DNA from: Galaxea fascicularis
Taxonomy: Eukaryota; Cnidaria; Anthozoa; Scleractinia; Euphylliidae
Direction: 5' to 3'
NCBI GenBank assembly: GCA_948470475.1
Contig: OX419344.1
Coordinates: 18,673,225 to 18,737,224, forward strand
Length of the DNA: 64,000 nt
The notes under the pieces are model-generated. The model ran no database searches and was not told the origin of the DNA. It saw only the letters and a list, made by a program, of their open reading frames with translations. Every line of letters begins with the position of its first letter. Position 1 is the stretch's first letter. The position numbers and the translations under genes are program-made. Below, piece after piece: positions 60,401 to 64,000 of the stretch.

Positions 60401-63339
60401 CATTGAGAATCTTGTGAAAAGATGTTGTTAGGCCATCACGGAAGAATCTCTGGCACTCTTCGCTCTTGATGTCCAACTCTGAATAACAATACACATGATA
60501 GTCAGCAATAAATACTGAACAAAGATCTACAGACATGCACTGTACATGTGATAAAAGATTCTCAGTGAAACAGTTTCCAAGCAACTAACGATGTTTTAGC
60601 CTGCAAACAGGCTCTCTCTTTATGGGTTATTCCGAGATTTGCTTTCAAATGGCGCTTGGTCAAAAGCTTGGGGATTGGGGCGGGCGAGAGAGAGGAGAGC
60701 CTGCAATGGTCTTTGTAAGATTTGAGTATTTACGTTCAGATTCTGAACGTAAATTGCTGATTGGCCAATTTGAGGGTCACACAAGTCAAACAAGTGAGCA
60801 GAGACTTCAGTAGACGCGGATAATACAGATTCTTGGTTCAACTGAAGAAAGAGCAAGACCTGGCATTGAGAGTCTCCTTAATGAAAAGGATGTACTGACC
60901 GTGTTGACTACAAGCATTGGAAAAAGCTTTGTGTTTCAAGTTTTCGCTGTGGTGAAATCGCTGGACTCCTCGAGAACATCACTGCAGATCAGATGGAAGA
61001 AACGAATTCTCTGAGGATTGAAAGCAGTGGAACTCGAAAGCTCAGATGTGTTTGGAAACCTCCCTCGGTTGCATGATTTTTTACTTGCCTTGGCCAAGCG
61101 GTGTGCCCTTGACCCACGAATACAGGCGTTCCATAGCAGCAAATACACTTCATTTTTCTTCACAACCAGTTTGTTCAAGAATGCTGCGAGCTTGTCAACG
61201 TTTCTACATTTCAAAATACATGTAGTGCCAAACTCTTTGTTTACAGTCTTTAAGTGTATATGACACCAAATTTTTTATAACCTAATTCGAAAGAGCTTTC
61301 AAAATGATGAAGAACGGCGTTTATTTTATTGTGATAGCACTCTCTGTTGCCGAGTTATTCAAGATTTTGATTTATGCAAATTAGGCAACTTGTGACGTCA
61401 TAAGGTTGACACAAAACGAAGTAAAATTTAAAAAATATGGAATATCTCTGCAAATACTACGTCTACAGGGTTAAAATTTTGCAGGGTTAATGTGCTGCCA
61501 GAACTGCACATTATGATAGTGATTATGAGGTCACCATGGCAACTTACTTGTTACCAGACCTCTATATTCCAAAAATGAAAAATGCCTTATTTGTTGCTCC
61601 AGAGTCTAACAGACTTTCTTATACTTGTGCTGTGTTAAGTCCATATTCGCTCACACCCACTGACTGAACATACAGAGCAAACAGCTCTTCTTGAGGAGAG
61701 AAACTCTGATTTTATCCTTTGGACAGAGAGGGCCTGGAGCCCATTGTGTTGCCATGGAAATGTCAAAGTGGAGCTTATCCTGGAACTTTGTGATGAGTAG
61801 AACAACTGTGAACAGTTTCAGTTCTATACAGCAAAAGTCTTCAGAGATATTCCATTTTTGGTGTCAACCTTATGACGTCACAAGTTGCCTAATTTGCATA
61901 AGTCCAAATCTTGAATAACTCGGCAATCAAGAATGCTATTACAATAAAATTAATGTTGTTCTTCATCATTTTGAAAGCTCTTTCGATCTAGCTAATGAAA
62001 ATTTTGGTGTCATATACACTTTAACCGGTGCGATAAGCGCGCATAGCTTCGTGTACAATAAAAGCATTTGTGGCTGCTTTTCCCCTCTTAAGCGCCAGAT
62101 TCTTTACTAGGCAAATTCTAGCTTTATCTTCAGGTCTTCTAACTGTCACATCCCCATTCGCTGACAAAACTAAGACTTTCACGCTTGCGGTGTTGTCCGG
62201 AAGGTCGTCGATATTGAAATGTGCCAGGAGATTCGAATCGGATACAATGTAATAGTTCTCCACTCTGACAAGGTTGATCGTTTTGCTTGCCAAGGAAGAT
62301 GCAAAAACTACATTTTAAAATCCCTCTCTGGTACAAGGTTTGAAAACGTTCACAAAAGACCCTAGAGAGCCTTATTTTGTCCTATATGAACACTTGCAAA
62401 TTCTGCAAAATTTGTCAACCAATTTGACGCTTCGTGGTTTTCTTCCAGTTTTGCATTGATATTTGGAGTTTCTGGATTCGAGTTCATAACGCTTAGACAA
62501 GCGCACGTGTCACAGAAAAGTTTTTTGACAGCCACCTTGACCCAAAAGGTCATTTCCGGTTCATTCTGATTGGTTCATTTCACTTTGATAATTTGACAGA
62601 TCAGTCAAGCGGAAAAGGGGGCAGAACTCAAATCTTACAAAGACCATTGCAGGCTCTCCCTTCTCTTGCCCGCCCTAATCCCCGAGCTTTGACCGTACGC
62701 CATTCAAGAGCAAGTCGACAGGACCATCTCTCGGAACACCCAAATGGAGAGCCTGTTTGCAGGCTAACGATGTTTTCGCTATCATAGACACAACCCTCAA
62801 AGCTGCAACCACATGCAGTTTATTAGTCTTTGTTGTGACTATTATATGGTATAGTAAGCAACTCATAATCACATCACAACAAGTCATCACAAACCACAGT
62901 TCTTTGTATAATAGCTGGGGGTGATTACTCTGCTGTTTCTAACTGAGGCAAAGGCGCCCAGTTATTTAAGTGAATTTATTGATAATAAATATTAATTTGC
63001 AATGTTTTCTTTTCTAAATTTATTATTTTTACCTGCTCGACAAAGTTTAATAGATGCCTCCAAGAGTACCTCTAGTTCCCCTTTCGGAAGAACGGGCACC
63101 ACCCAGCGTGGTCTATTGACCATTTCATCCAGTTTCGAGAGCTCCATGTGTGGAAAGGCCACCTCACCATTAGGCAACAAAAGACCTGCAGTGTCATCAT
63201 TTTGAATGACAGAGTTCTCCGAGTCTTGCTGACCAAGCTCATTTGATTGGTCACTCTGTGCTGGTGTAGTCGTGTTGTTAGGAGGTTGGTTTGGGGAAGC
63301 GGCATTTCCACTGTTCCCTCCTCGTACAGATATTGTCAT
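9857..63339 (-). CDS. USP9X: USP9X/fat facets ubiquitin-specific protease, complete, 67 coding exons
   Basis: Large deubiquitinase of peptidase family C19. It hydrolyses the isopeptide bond between ubiquitin and substrates, and orthologues act in the cytosol on endocytic, adhesion and signalling proteins. I placed 67 exons by splice site and similarity; they sum to 7569 nt (2522 residues plus TAA), close to the ~2550-2570 of vertebrate USP9X. All introns are GT-AG and all exon phases join without a frameshift. The start is the ATG at 63337-63339 (context ACCAAAATGACA); the translation then runs MTISVRGG, as in the family (MTATTRG). The order is an S/N/Q-rich N-terminus, helical repeats, a UBL at about 880-960, a catalytic domain at about 1545-1955 with complete Cys, His, Asp and four zinc cysteines, and a divergent acidic tail ending KLLNEESD. 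Introns run from under 100 to about 2.5 kb. Seen: exons, motifs, phases. Known: family function. Inferred: orthology to USP9X, and that it is expressed. Confidence 0.96.
10690..10705. repeat. Poly-G tract
   Basis: Run of G near the middle of intron 66. Confidence 0.8.
12640..12800 (+). repeat. Dispersed repeat, copy 1, with both inverted halves
   Basis: AAAAAGCTGACGTTTCGAGC at about 12653 and CTCGAAACATCAGCTTTTT at about 12727 face each other around an ~60-bp core, followed by CCGTACGGTGGCCAATTTAC and CATCAACTCAGTTGATACA. Intron 64. Confidence 0.6.
17462..17572 (+). repeat. Dispersed 'TAACGCTCGAAATGTCAGC' repeat, copy 2
   Basis: CTGACGAAGGGCTAACGCTC, CCAGTACGGTCGTCAATTTAC, ATTATCAACTCCG. 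Directly abuts the SINE tail at 17573, so one may have inserted at the end of the other. Confidence 0.6.
17573..17846 (-). mobile_element. tRNA-derived SINE with (ATTT)n tail
   Basis: Minus strand: a tRNA Leu/Ser-like head has TGGCCGAGTGG (17837-17827) and GGTTCAAATCC (17794-17784). The body ends GGGGAGTGGTCAATTAAGT and then eight ATTT units at 17605-17573. Same orientation as USP9X, in intron 57, about 55 nt from exon 57. Too degenerate for a working tRNA (no proper acceptor pairing or CCA context). Confidence 0.75.
18344..18554. mobile_element. 211-bp MITE
   Basis: TTACAGTCTTTCCCGTAAAA and its inverse bound a non-coding core; inverted similarity extends about 40 bp (CGTGAACACCAGAAA). Target duplication not clear. 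Intron 56. Confidence 0.65.
19944..20175. mobile_element. Nested palindrome of ATAAGC repeats, TTA-flanked
   Basis: Outer ends GGGCTGGTTCACACTTTGAC and inverse; TTA borders both (19941-19943, 20176-20178). Each arm carries (ATAAGC)n and an inner inverted copy of the end motif (GTGTGAACCAGG near 20006 and CCGGTTCACAC near 20098). The centre is GGAATGGAA-GTTT-TTCCATTCC. 232 bp, non-coding, intron 54. Harbinger-like by target site. Confidence 0.8.
21224..29785 (-). CDS. USP9X: USP9X exons 43-52 (residues 1530-1962): USP catalytic domain
   Basis: Exons: 29785-29664, 28443-28148, 27014-26841, 25816-25675, 25165-25080, 24378-24287, 23788-23647, 22791-22713, 21644-21580, 21324-21224. The Cys box [17 protein letters not shown] is in exon 43. 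Exon 44 has a long acidic/Lys-Gln insert (about residues 1585-1635) before the [16 protein letters not shown] helix. Exon 45 has [20 protein letters not shown] and the first zinc pair (KICRGC); exon 46 has the second (HCEKC) after [14 protein letters not shown]. Exon 47 encodes [14 protein letters not shown]. The His box [11 protein letters not shown] is in exon 49 and [13 protein letters not shown] in exon 50. Exons 51-52 give [14 protein letters not shown] and [18 protein letters not shown]. All residues needed for activity and zinc binding are present, so it should be an active protease. Confidence 0.97.
22905..23193. mobile_element. Diverged relative of the 25839 Harbinger-like element
   Basis: Shares GGCGAGCCAAAGTG, TTATATGGA, GGGTGACCC and a closing AAAAAGGGGCCTTAG with the 25.8-kb element in order. 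A clean left terminus is missing. Intron 49. Confidence 0.5.
23670..23672 (-). other. USP9X: Catalytic histidine codon of USP9X
   Basis: CAC codon for residue 1873 in the His box ([10 protein letters not shown]). The third triad member is Asp 1894 or 1895 in WYKFDDG, encoded within exon 50 (22791-22713). Confidence 0.94.
23905..23990. repeat. (GAAC)n-(GCAC)n-(GAAC)n microsatellite
   Basis: Symmetric compound tetranucleotide array in intron 48; the R/T/H-rich and V/R/A/C-rich frames are artefacts. Confidence 0.95.
24709..24784. mobile_element. 76-bp palindromic MITE with 9-bp target duplication
   Basis: AGTCTCCTTTGCAGCCGTTT and inverse close on GGGCTGTCAC/GTGACAGCCC with a short central loop. 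ATGTCTACT is repeated on both sides (24700-24708, 24786-24794). Possibly a tiny Mutator-type derivative. Intron 47. Confidence 0.75.
25424..25465. repeat. (GGGGA)n microsatellite
   Basis: About eight GGGGA/GGGAA units in intron 46. Confidence 0.9.
25839..26238. mobile_element. Harbinger-like MITE, 400 bp, TTA target duplication
   Basis: Starts GGCCCCGTTTGTATGGAGA and ends with the near-inverse TCTCCCCATATAAACGGGGCC; TTA borders both ends (25836-25838, 26239-26241). Inverted similarity continues for about 50 bp (CCCGGGTA.GAGGGTCA). GGCCC termini with 3-bp TTA/TWA fit PIF/Harbinger. It sits 22 nt from the acceptor side of USP9X exon 46. Confidence 0.8.
28737..29116. mobile_element. MITE-like element with internal tandem duplication
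   Basis: Ends CCCTGGGTGCCAGAGGTT and AACCTCTGGAGCCAGGG. Inside, GGGAAACCACGCTTTTC occurs twice about 50 nt apart (28885, 28935), and a TTATTTTTTC/GAAAAAAAATAACC inverted pair lies near the left end. Intron 43. Confidence 0.5.
29688..29690 (-). other. USP9X: Catalytic cysteine codon of USP9X
   Basis: TGT codon for residue 1562 in the Cys box ([10 protein letters not shown]). The vertebrate equivalent is about Cys1566; the four-residue offset fits the slightly shorter N-terminal half. Confidence 0.95.
29895..30035. repeat. Dispersed palindromic repeat related to 41410
   Basis: TTGATAGTGAGGCCCAGAGG at 29891 and its near-inverse CCTCTGGGTATCGCTATCAA at 29991 enclose AGTTATGTTAATCATCTT. In intron 42. 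Confidence 0.6.
30188..39237 (-). CDS. USP9X: USP9X exons 29-42 (residues 1008-1530): second helical region before the catalytic domain
   Basis: Exons: 39237-39117, 37474-37344, 36611-36546, 36345-36254, 35685-35439, 35104-34979, 34393-34337, 34105-33999, 32906-32798, 32566-32511, 32326-32236, 31785-31633, 31063-31000, 30334-30188. Family anchors are [88 protein letters not shown] and [17 protein letters not shown]. Exon 29 ([19 protein letters not shown]) is less like vertebrate sequence but joins in phase and aligns without a gap. Exon 38 (56 nt, reading [18 protein letters not shown]) was chosen over longer open frames around it, because only this frame continues into exon 39 ([10 protein letters not shown]) and matches the family. 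Introns 30 and 32 carry tetranucleotide arrays. Confidence 0.9.
33058..33293. mobile_element. Foldback element with (GAGTAC) tracts
   Basis: Inverted ends AGGGACCTTTAAATTTGAG and CTCAAATCTAAAGGTCCCT, each followed inward by CGAGTACGAG-type hexamer tracts. 236 bp, non-coding, intron 36. Confidence 0.65.
33370..33630. repeat. Dispersed repeat copy related to 57725-58060
   Basis: Order of motifs shared with the 57.7-kb copy; contains GTTCTGAAAACGGAACAC and GAAAACGGAATAGTC. In intron 36. Confidence 0.4.
35860..36078. repeat. (CTGA/CCGA)n tetranucleotide array
   Basis: Over 45 units of ACTG and ACCG in intron 32. The S/V/R/Q-rich open frames on the minus strand are the repeat. Confidence 0.95.
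37064..37292. repeat. (GACA/GACG)n tetranucleotide array
   Basis: About 57 CAGA/CGGA-type units in intron 30, ending about 50 nt from the exon 30 donor. Open frames on both strands are by-products of the four-base period. Confidence 0.95.
38161..38313. mobile_element. Small palindromic element
   Basis: GTAGTCCTGAGAAG near 38161 and its inverse CTTCTCAGGACTAC near 38300 are followed inward by TTTAAGGTGACA/TGTCACCTTAAA. Non-coding MITE-like unit in intron 29. Confidence 0.6.
38379..39075. mobile_element. hAT-like element, ~697 bp, with AATAGGAA tracts at both ends
   Basis: Ends CAGGGTGTCAAGT and ACTTGAAACCCTG; CTTAGT is repeated outside (38373-38378, 39076-39081). Just inside each end are clusters of AAATAGGAA-type units (38405-38490 and 38985-39065) in the same orientation. 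The middle is non-coding. It ends about 40 nt from the exon 29 donor. Confidence 0.65.
39826..40782. mobile_element. Mutator-like element, 957 bp, 96-bp near-identical TIRs, 9-bp target duplication
   Basis: Left TIR 39826-39921 starts TAGCCTGCGTGACAGACG; the right TIR is its inverse at 40687-40782, with very few differences. GGAATAAAG is repeated outside both ends (39817-39825, 40783-40791). The near-identity of the TIRs indicates a fairly recent insertion. The interior carries no transposase but one gene-like minus-strand frame. Lies in USP9X intron 28. Superfamily assignment (MULE) rests on TIR length and 9-bp duplication. Confidence 0.85.
40084..40644 (-). pseudogene. ZAD-like CxxC/CxxC protein frame inside the MULE, one in-frame stop
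   Basis: A single frame is open from ATG 40644 (or the more plausible ATG at 40566, [16 protein letters not shown]) to a stop at 40084, except for a TGA at 40354-40356. The product would be about 160-187 residues. It has [10 protein letters not shown], then ~45 residues later [10 protein letters not shown], then a basic C-terminal half with [10 protein letters not shown]. Two CxxC pairs spaced like this resemble the zinc-binding ZAD fold found at the N-terminus of some animal regulators; this is inference. The stop sits where CGA to TGA (CpG decay) would replace an Arg codon. No C2H2 fingers follow. Could be a captured host fragment or an accessory gene. Confidence 0.5.
41103..45127 (-). CDS. 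USP9X: USP9X exons 24-28 (residues 771-1007): internal ubiquitin-like domain
   Basis: Exons: 45127-45032, 44168-43933, 43721-43593, 42887-42776, 41240-41103. Exon 25 ends in [20 protein letters not shown]. Exons 26-27 (residues about 881-961) encode the UBL-like fold: [20 protein letters not shown], then [10 protein letters not shown], then [18 protein letters not shown], matching the vertebrate segment beginning HLSFVVRFP. Exon 28 carries the family's serine-rich linker [17 protein letters not shown] and then NCLPGV, both strikingly conserved for a linker. The variable part of exon 25 (about residues 825-850) is rich in S, K and E and lacks vertebrate counterpart detail. Introns 24 and 27 carry copies of a dispersed repeat family. 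Confidence 0.93.
41410..41530 (+). repeat. Dispersed repeat related to 29895-30035
   Basis: AAAGTTATGTTAATCATCTT, then TTTGTCCTCTGGGTCTCACT and ATCAAGCTGAATTT match the 29.9-kb copy in order. In intron 27. Confidence 0.6.
41823..41942 (+). repeat. Dispersed 'CGAAACGTCAGC' repeat, copy 3, decayed
   Basis: Has AAAAAGCTGACAATTCGAGC, GGGGCTAACGCCC, AATTTACATTATCAACTCCG and TTGATAAAACCAAA. The first part is the inverse of the CGAAACGTCAGC box, so this copy includes both inverted halves. In intron 27. Confidence 0.55.
42295..42715 (+). repeat. Dispersed repeat, first copy (compare 53973-54430)
   Basis: Starts ATTTAGGCTAAGTTAAACTC and ends near CGATGAGTTTAAAG. Short open frames across it in two frames do not resemble protein. 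In intron 27, 60 nt from the exon 27 donor. Confidence 0.55.
44700..44825 (+). repeat. Dispersed 'TAACGCTCGAAACGTCAGC' repeat, copy 4
   Basis: Contains TAACGCTCGAAACGTCAGC, ATCCCTGTACGGTGG, AATTTACAT and ATCAACTCCGTTGATAAAAC in fixed order. Same family at 41823, 17462 and 12640. The terminal CAACTCCGTTG is a short palindrome. It may be the end of a larger retroelement (Penelope-like is my guess); no reverse transcriptase is seen here. In intron 24. Confidence 0.6.
45392..45409. repeat. Poly-C tract
   Basis: Seventeen or so C in intron 23. Confidence 0.85.
46129..46523 (+). mobile_element. tRNA-derived SINE, full-length-looking
   Basis: The head (46129-46208) resembles a tRNA: A-box-like TGGCTCAGTTGG at about 46139 and B-box GGTTCAAATCC at 46186-46196, followed by GGCCGGACCA. 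The body contains CTGAGGAGAAAGTGC, GATAAACCGGAGGTCCCGT and TGTGGGACGTTAAAGAACC. That last stretch resembles the conserved central domain described in animal SINEs (Nin-DC type); this is from memory. The 3' end is a short AAAGTAAAGTAA tail. Opposite strand to USP9X, about 45 nt from the exon 23 donor. Confidence 0.75.
46570..53900 (-). CDS. USP9X: USP9X exons 11-23 (residues 353-770): helical repeat region
   Basis: Exons: 53900-53811, 53068-53006, 52223-52134, 51912-51808, 50982-50884, 50487-50380, 49519-49403, 48840-48690, 48330-48243, 47903-47852, 47682-47611, 47455-47352, 46684-46570. Seven consecutive exons (11-17) are exact multiples of three (90, 63, 90, 105, 99, 108, 117 nt), so any could be skipped without a frameshift. 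Family blocks visible include [92 protein letters not shown] and [13 protein letters not shown]. This stretch is alpha-solenoid in the vertebrate protein. Exon 18/19 (around [13 protein letters not shown], then NPDEDPNE) is more divergent and shorter than vertebrate sequence. Introns hold a 3-copy tandem repeat (14), a hAT-like foldback (12), and poly-T, (ATC)n and (TTA)n tracts. Confidence 0.94.
47090..47126. repeat. (TTA)n microsatellite
   Basis: About twelve TTA units in intron 22. Confidence 0.9.
48456..48541. repeat. (ATC)n/(ACC)n microsatellite
   Basis: CATCATCATC then CACCACCACC array in intron 18, about 125 nt upstream of exon 19. Confidence 0.9.
49190..49228. repeat. (ATTC)n microsatellite
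   Basis: About eight ATTC units with one interruption, in intron 17. Confidence 0.85.
50698..50747. repeat. Poly-T tract
   Basis: T-rich run with two interrupting C/G positions in intron 15. Confidence 0.85.
51303..51645. repeat. Three tandem copies of a 115-120 bp unit
   Basis: Each unit has CTTCCCTCCTAAGAGTGAC, then TCTGTCTAACACCA(A/G)ACGA, then GGGAGACCCCTTAGGG and a closing AAACTATCTCCCTTAAC. Units start near 51303, 51420 and 51540. Unit ends read TTAACCC...GGGGTTAA, so the monomer itself is a small palindrome-ended element. In intron 14. Confidence 0.8.
52690..52853. mobile_element. 164-bp hAT-like MITE
   Basis: Inverted ends CAGGGCTGAGCTCTA and TTAGAGCACAGCCCTG; ATAGA is repeated on both sides (52685-52689, 52854-52858). 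CAGGG termini suit hAT, although the visible duplication is 5 bp rather than 8. Non-coding, in intron 12. Confidence 0.6.
53973..54430 (+). repeat. Dispersed repeat, second copy (compare 42295-42715)
   Basis: Begins ATTTAGGCGAGGTTAAACTC and ends near TTGGTGATGAGTTTAA; the copy at 42295 has ATTTAGGCTAAGTTAAACTC and TTGGCGATGAGTTTAA with CAGGGT..CCATGG..ACCT between. Same orientation, diverged and partly non-alignable in the middle. In intron 10. Confidence 0.6.
54647..54702. repeat. Poly-A followed by (AAAAG)n
   Basis: Simple repeat in intron 10, possibly a retroelement tail. Confidence 0.8.
55541..63339 (-). CDS. USP9X: USP9X exons 1-10 (residues 1-352): N-terminus and first helical repeats
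   Basis: Coding exons in transcript order: 63339-63033, 60478-60366, 59529-59417, 58460-58406, 57510-57460, 57098-56983, 56762-56696, 56452-56354, 56254-56169, 55589-55541. Exon 1 carries the low-complexity N/Q/S-rich start, then a block that is nearly invariant in the family ([32 protein letters not shown]). Exon 2 has [18 protein letters not shown] and exon 3 [17 protein letters not shown]. Exon 6 has [16 protein letters not shown] and exon 8 [20 protein letters not shown]. These helices form the start of the armadillo-like superhelix in vertebrate USP9X. Exons 4, 5 and 10 are only 55, 51 and 49 nt and were placed by phase and similarity. Intron 1 holds a 2.2-kb Mutator-like element; intron 3 holds simple repeats; intron 10 holds a dispersed repeat. 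Confidence 0.93.
57725..58060. repeat. Dispersed repeat copy related to 33370-33630
   Basis: Contains CTGAAAATGGAATAC, CAGGAGCAGAATGA and CAAGTATTCC motifs, which also occur in the same order in 33370-33630 (CTGAAAACGGAACAC, GGGAGCAGAATGA, CGAGTATTCC). Intronic, no coding sense. Confidence 0.45.
58893..58921. repeat. Poly-G tract
   Basis: Run of about 19-20 G after GGGGGAATT in intron 3; length is prone to sequencing error. Confidence 0.85.
59106..59330. repeat. (ATC)n/(ACC)n trinucleotide microsatellite
   Basis: Long imperfect array of CATCACCATC-type units in intron 3. Apparent open frames on both strands are the repeat itself. Confidence 0.9.
60842..60990 (+). pseudogene. RecQ-like helicase P-loop fragment, frameshifted
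   Basis: One frame reads LKKEQDLA and then breaks; the next frame, from 60862, reads [34 protein letters not shown]. This is the motif 0/motif I pattern of RecQ-family helicases (Gln box, then DVLAVLPTGxGKS) with the P-loop decayed to TSIGKS. It is too short and broken to function. Assignment is by motif only; it sits inside the Mutator-like element. Confidence 0.5.
61254..62020. mobile_element. TTAA-flanked element with ~160-bp inverted ends, nested in the Mutator-like element
   Basis: Left end GTGTATATGACACCAAA and right end inverse are both bordered by TTAA (61250-61253 and 62021-62024), as for piggyBac-type insertion. Inverted ends run about 160 bp and include ACTTGTGACGTCATAAGG near their inner limits. 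Termini differ by one base (GTG versus AGTG), so the exact duplication is uncertain. No transposase; non-autonomous. Confidence 0.65.
62021..62553 (-). pseudogene. Unrecognised coding remnants inside the 60.6-kb Mutator-like element
   Basis: Two minus-strand open stretches look protein-like. One starts at ATG 62553 ([19 protein letters not shown]) and is open to 62362. The other covers about 62293-62021 and contains [16 protein letters not shown] and [15 protein letters not shown]. Left of the nested element, in 61253-60936, another open frame contains [20 protein letters not shown]. They may be exons of one captured or element-encoded gene split by the TTAA element. I recognise no domain. 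Confidence 0.35.
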
Positions 63340-63702
63340 TTTGGTGTAATGCAATGTCAAGTGTCAGGTTACAACCATTAGTTTCTCCATACATTAATGT
63401 GCTGTATAAAAAAATACTGCAGACCTTTGGCAGGTTATTAAGGCGGCTCTTGAAGACTATACTCTTAGTAGCTATGATAAAGTTCCTGAAGGGTAAAAAA
63501 AATTAATTCAGACAAAAATTTCAAATAAAAATAAATACCGTAATGGTGGATGAGCTGATTACAGCCAATACACTCAGAAAGCTTGAAGTGAGAAGGTTTC
63601 AATACAAAGATCTGAGAATGTCAAAAATTGTTTGAAAAGCAGAAGATAAATTTAAACTCAGGGCTCTTAACGACCCCTTGCAAAACAGGATTTCACAAGT
63701 AA
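63340..63702 (-). promoter_or_regulatory. Sequence upstream of the USP9X start codon (5' UTR or promoter side)
   Basis: A-rich sequence directly 5' of the ATG with no upstream in-frame ATG close by. I see no convincing splice acceptor, TATA box or CpG-rich core promoter, so I cannot say whether transcription starts here or a non-coding first exon lies further right. Confidence 0.3.
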
Positions 63703-64000
63703 GGCCCGGTTTATACGCCACACCACTCATGTGTCGAACCTTATTGAATTAGGTTCGGCTTTGGAGCAACATTATTGGCACAACAGCGTACCGTGTGTCG
63801 AACTTAATATGTATTATTTTATATACAGAGAAGGCATTATACATTAGTACACTGTCGTCATAACTAATGCATTTGGTTCAGCACATGAGAAGAGCGCCAT
63901 ATGAATCAGTTGCCGCTCCAGTGTCAAAGAGTGCAGCAGACTTTGTGGAACTTAACAAAGGTAACTAACAATACTCATCAATATGACTTTCCGACACTCT
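63703..64000. mobile_element. Possible left part of a Harbinger-like element, cut by the window end
   Basis: Starts GGCCCGGTTTATACG directly after TAA, the pattern of the TTA/TAA-flanked GGCC-starting elements elsewhere in this window (compare 25839). The other end is not inside the window, so this is only a suggestion. Confidence 0.3.

Larger units (their letters stand above)
60597..62766. mobile_element. Mutator-like element, 2.17 kb, with long TIRs and 9-bp target duplication
   Basis: Lies in USP9X intron 1. Ends are TAGCCTGCAAACAGGCTC and its inverse, with related inverted sequence of about 130 bp on each side (around 60597-60727 and 62627-62766). ACGATGTTT is directly repeated outside both ends (60588-60596 and 62767-62775). 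A 9-bp duplication with long TIRs is typical of the Mutator superfamily. No transposase is visible. Inside are a RecQ-like fragment, other open frames on the minus strand, and a second, nested element. TIRs have diverged clearly, so it is older than the copy at 39826. Confidence 0.75.

Noticed and set aside
1..64000. CRISPR array, phage, plasmid or bacterial operon
   Set aside because: No regular repeat-spacer pattern; introns, SINEs and MITEs show animal nuclear DNA.
1..64000. Retrovirus-like or other viral insertion
   Set aside because: I saw no LTR pair, gag/pol motif or viral gene on either strand.

Overview
This is animal nuclear DNA with short exons, GT-AG introns and about 60% A+T. 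It is packed with microsatellites, small palindromic (MITE-like) elements and tRNA-derived SINEs of kinds I associate with anthozoan, especially stony-coral, genomes. The coral assignment is an inference from repeat style and from how close the main protein is to metazoan USP9X. I see no bacterial, phage or organelle features.

One gene dominates. On the minus strand, from the ATG at 63339 to the stop at 9857, lies what appears to be a complete orthologue of the deubiquitinase USP9X (fly fat facets). I could place 67 coding exons by reading splice sites and matching the translation to the family. They sum to 7569 nt, or 2522 residues plus a stop. Every junction keeps phase and every intron is GT-AG. 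The family's order is intact: acidic/Q-N-rich N-terminus, long alpha-helical repeat region, internal ubiquitin-like fold (about 880-960), USP catalytic domain (Cys 1562, zinc cysteines 1721/1724/1768/1771, His 1873, Asp 1894/1895), C-terminal helical region and a divergent acidic tail.

The left 9.8 kb is the 3' flank. It holds (i) a phase-consistent set of small minus-strand exons (about 4.45 to 1.38 kb) that look like the end of an unrecognised coiled-coil-like gene; (ii) an isolated last exon of an SLC17-type transporter with a TAG where the family has Gln, probably a pseudogene fragment; and (iii) simple repeats and palindromes.

The USP9X introns are a sampler of transposable elements with readable boundaries. 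There are two Mutator-like elements with TAGCCTGC termini and 9-bp target duplications at 39.8 and 60.6 kb. Both carry non-transposase coding remnants: a ZAD-like CxxC/CxxC reading frame with one stop, and a RecQ-like P-loop fragment plus other frames. The second is itself interrupted by a TTAA-flanked element. There are also Harbinger-like elements with TTA duplications (one ends about 20 nt from a catalytic-exon acceptor; another is a nested palindrome of ATAAGC repeats), a hAT-like element, two SINEs, several foldbacks, and a threefold 115-120 bp tandem repeat. Family names for repeats are inferences from termini and target duplications and need a library search.
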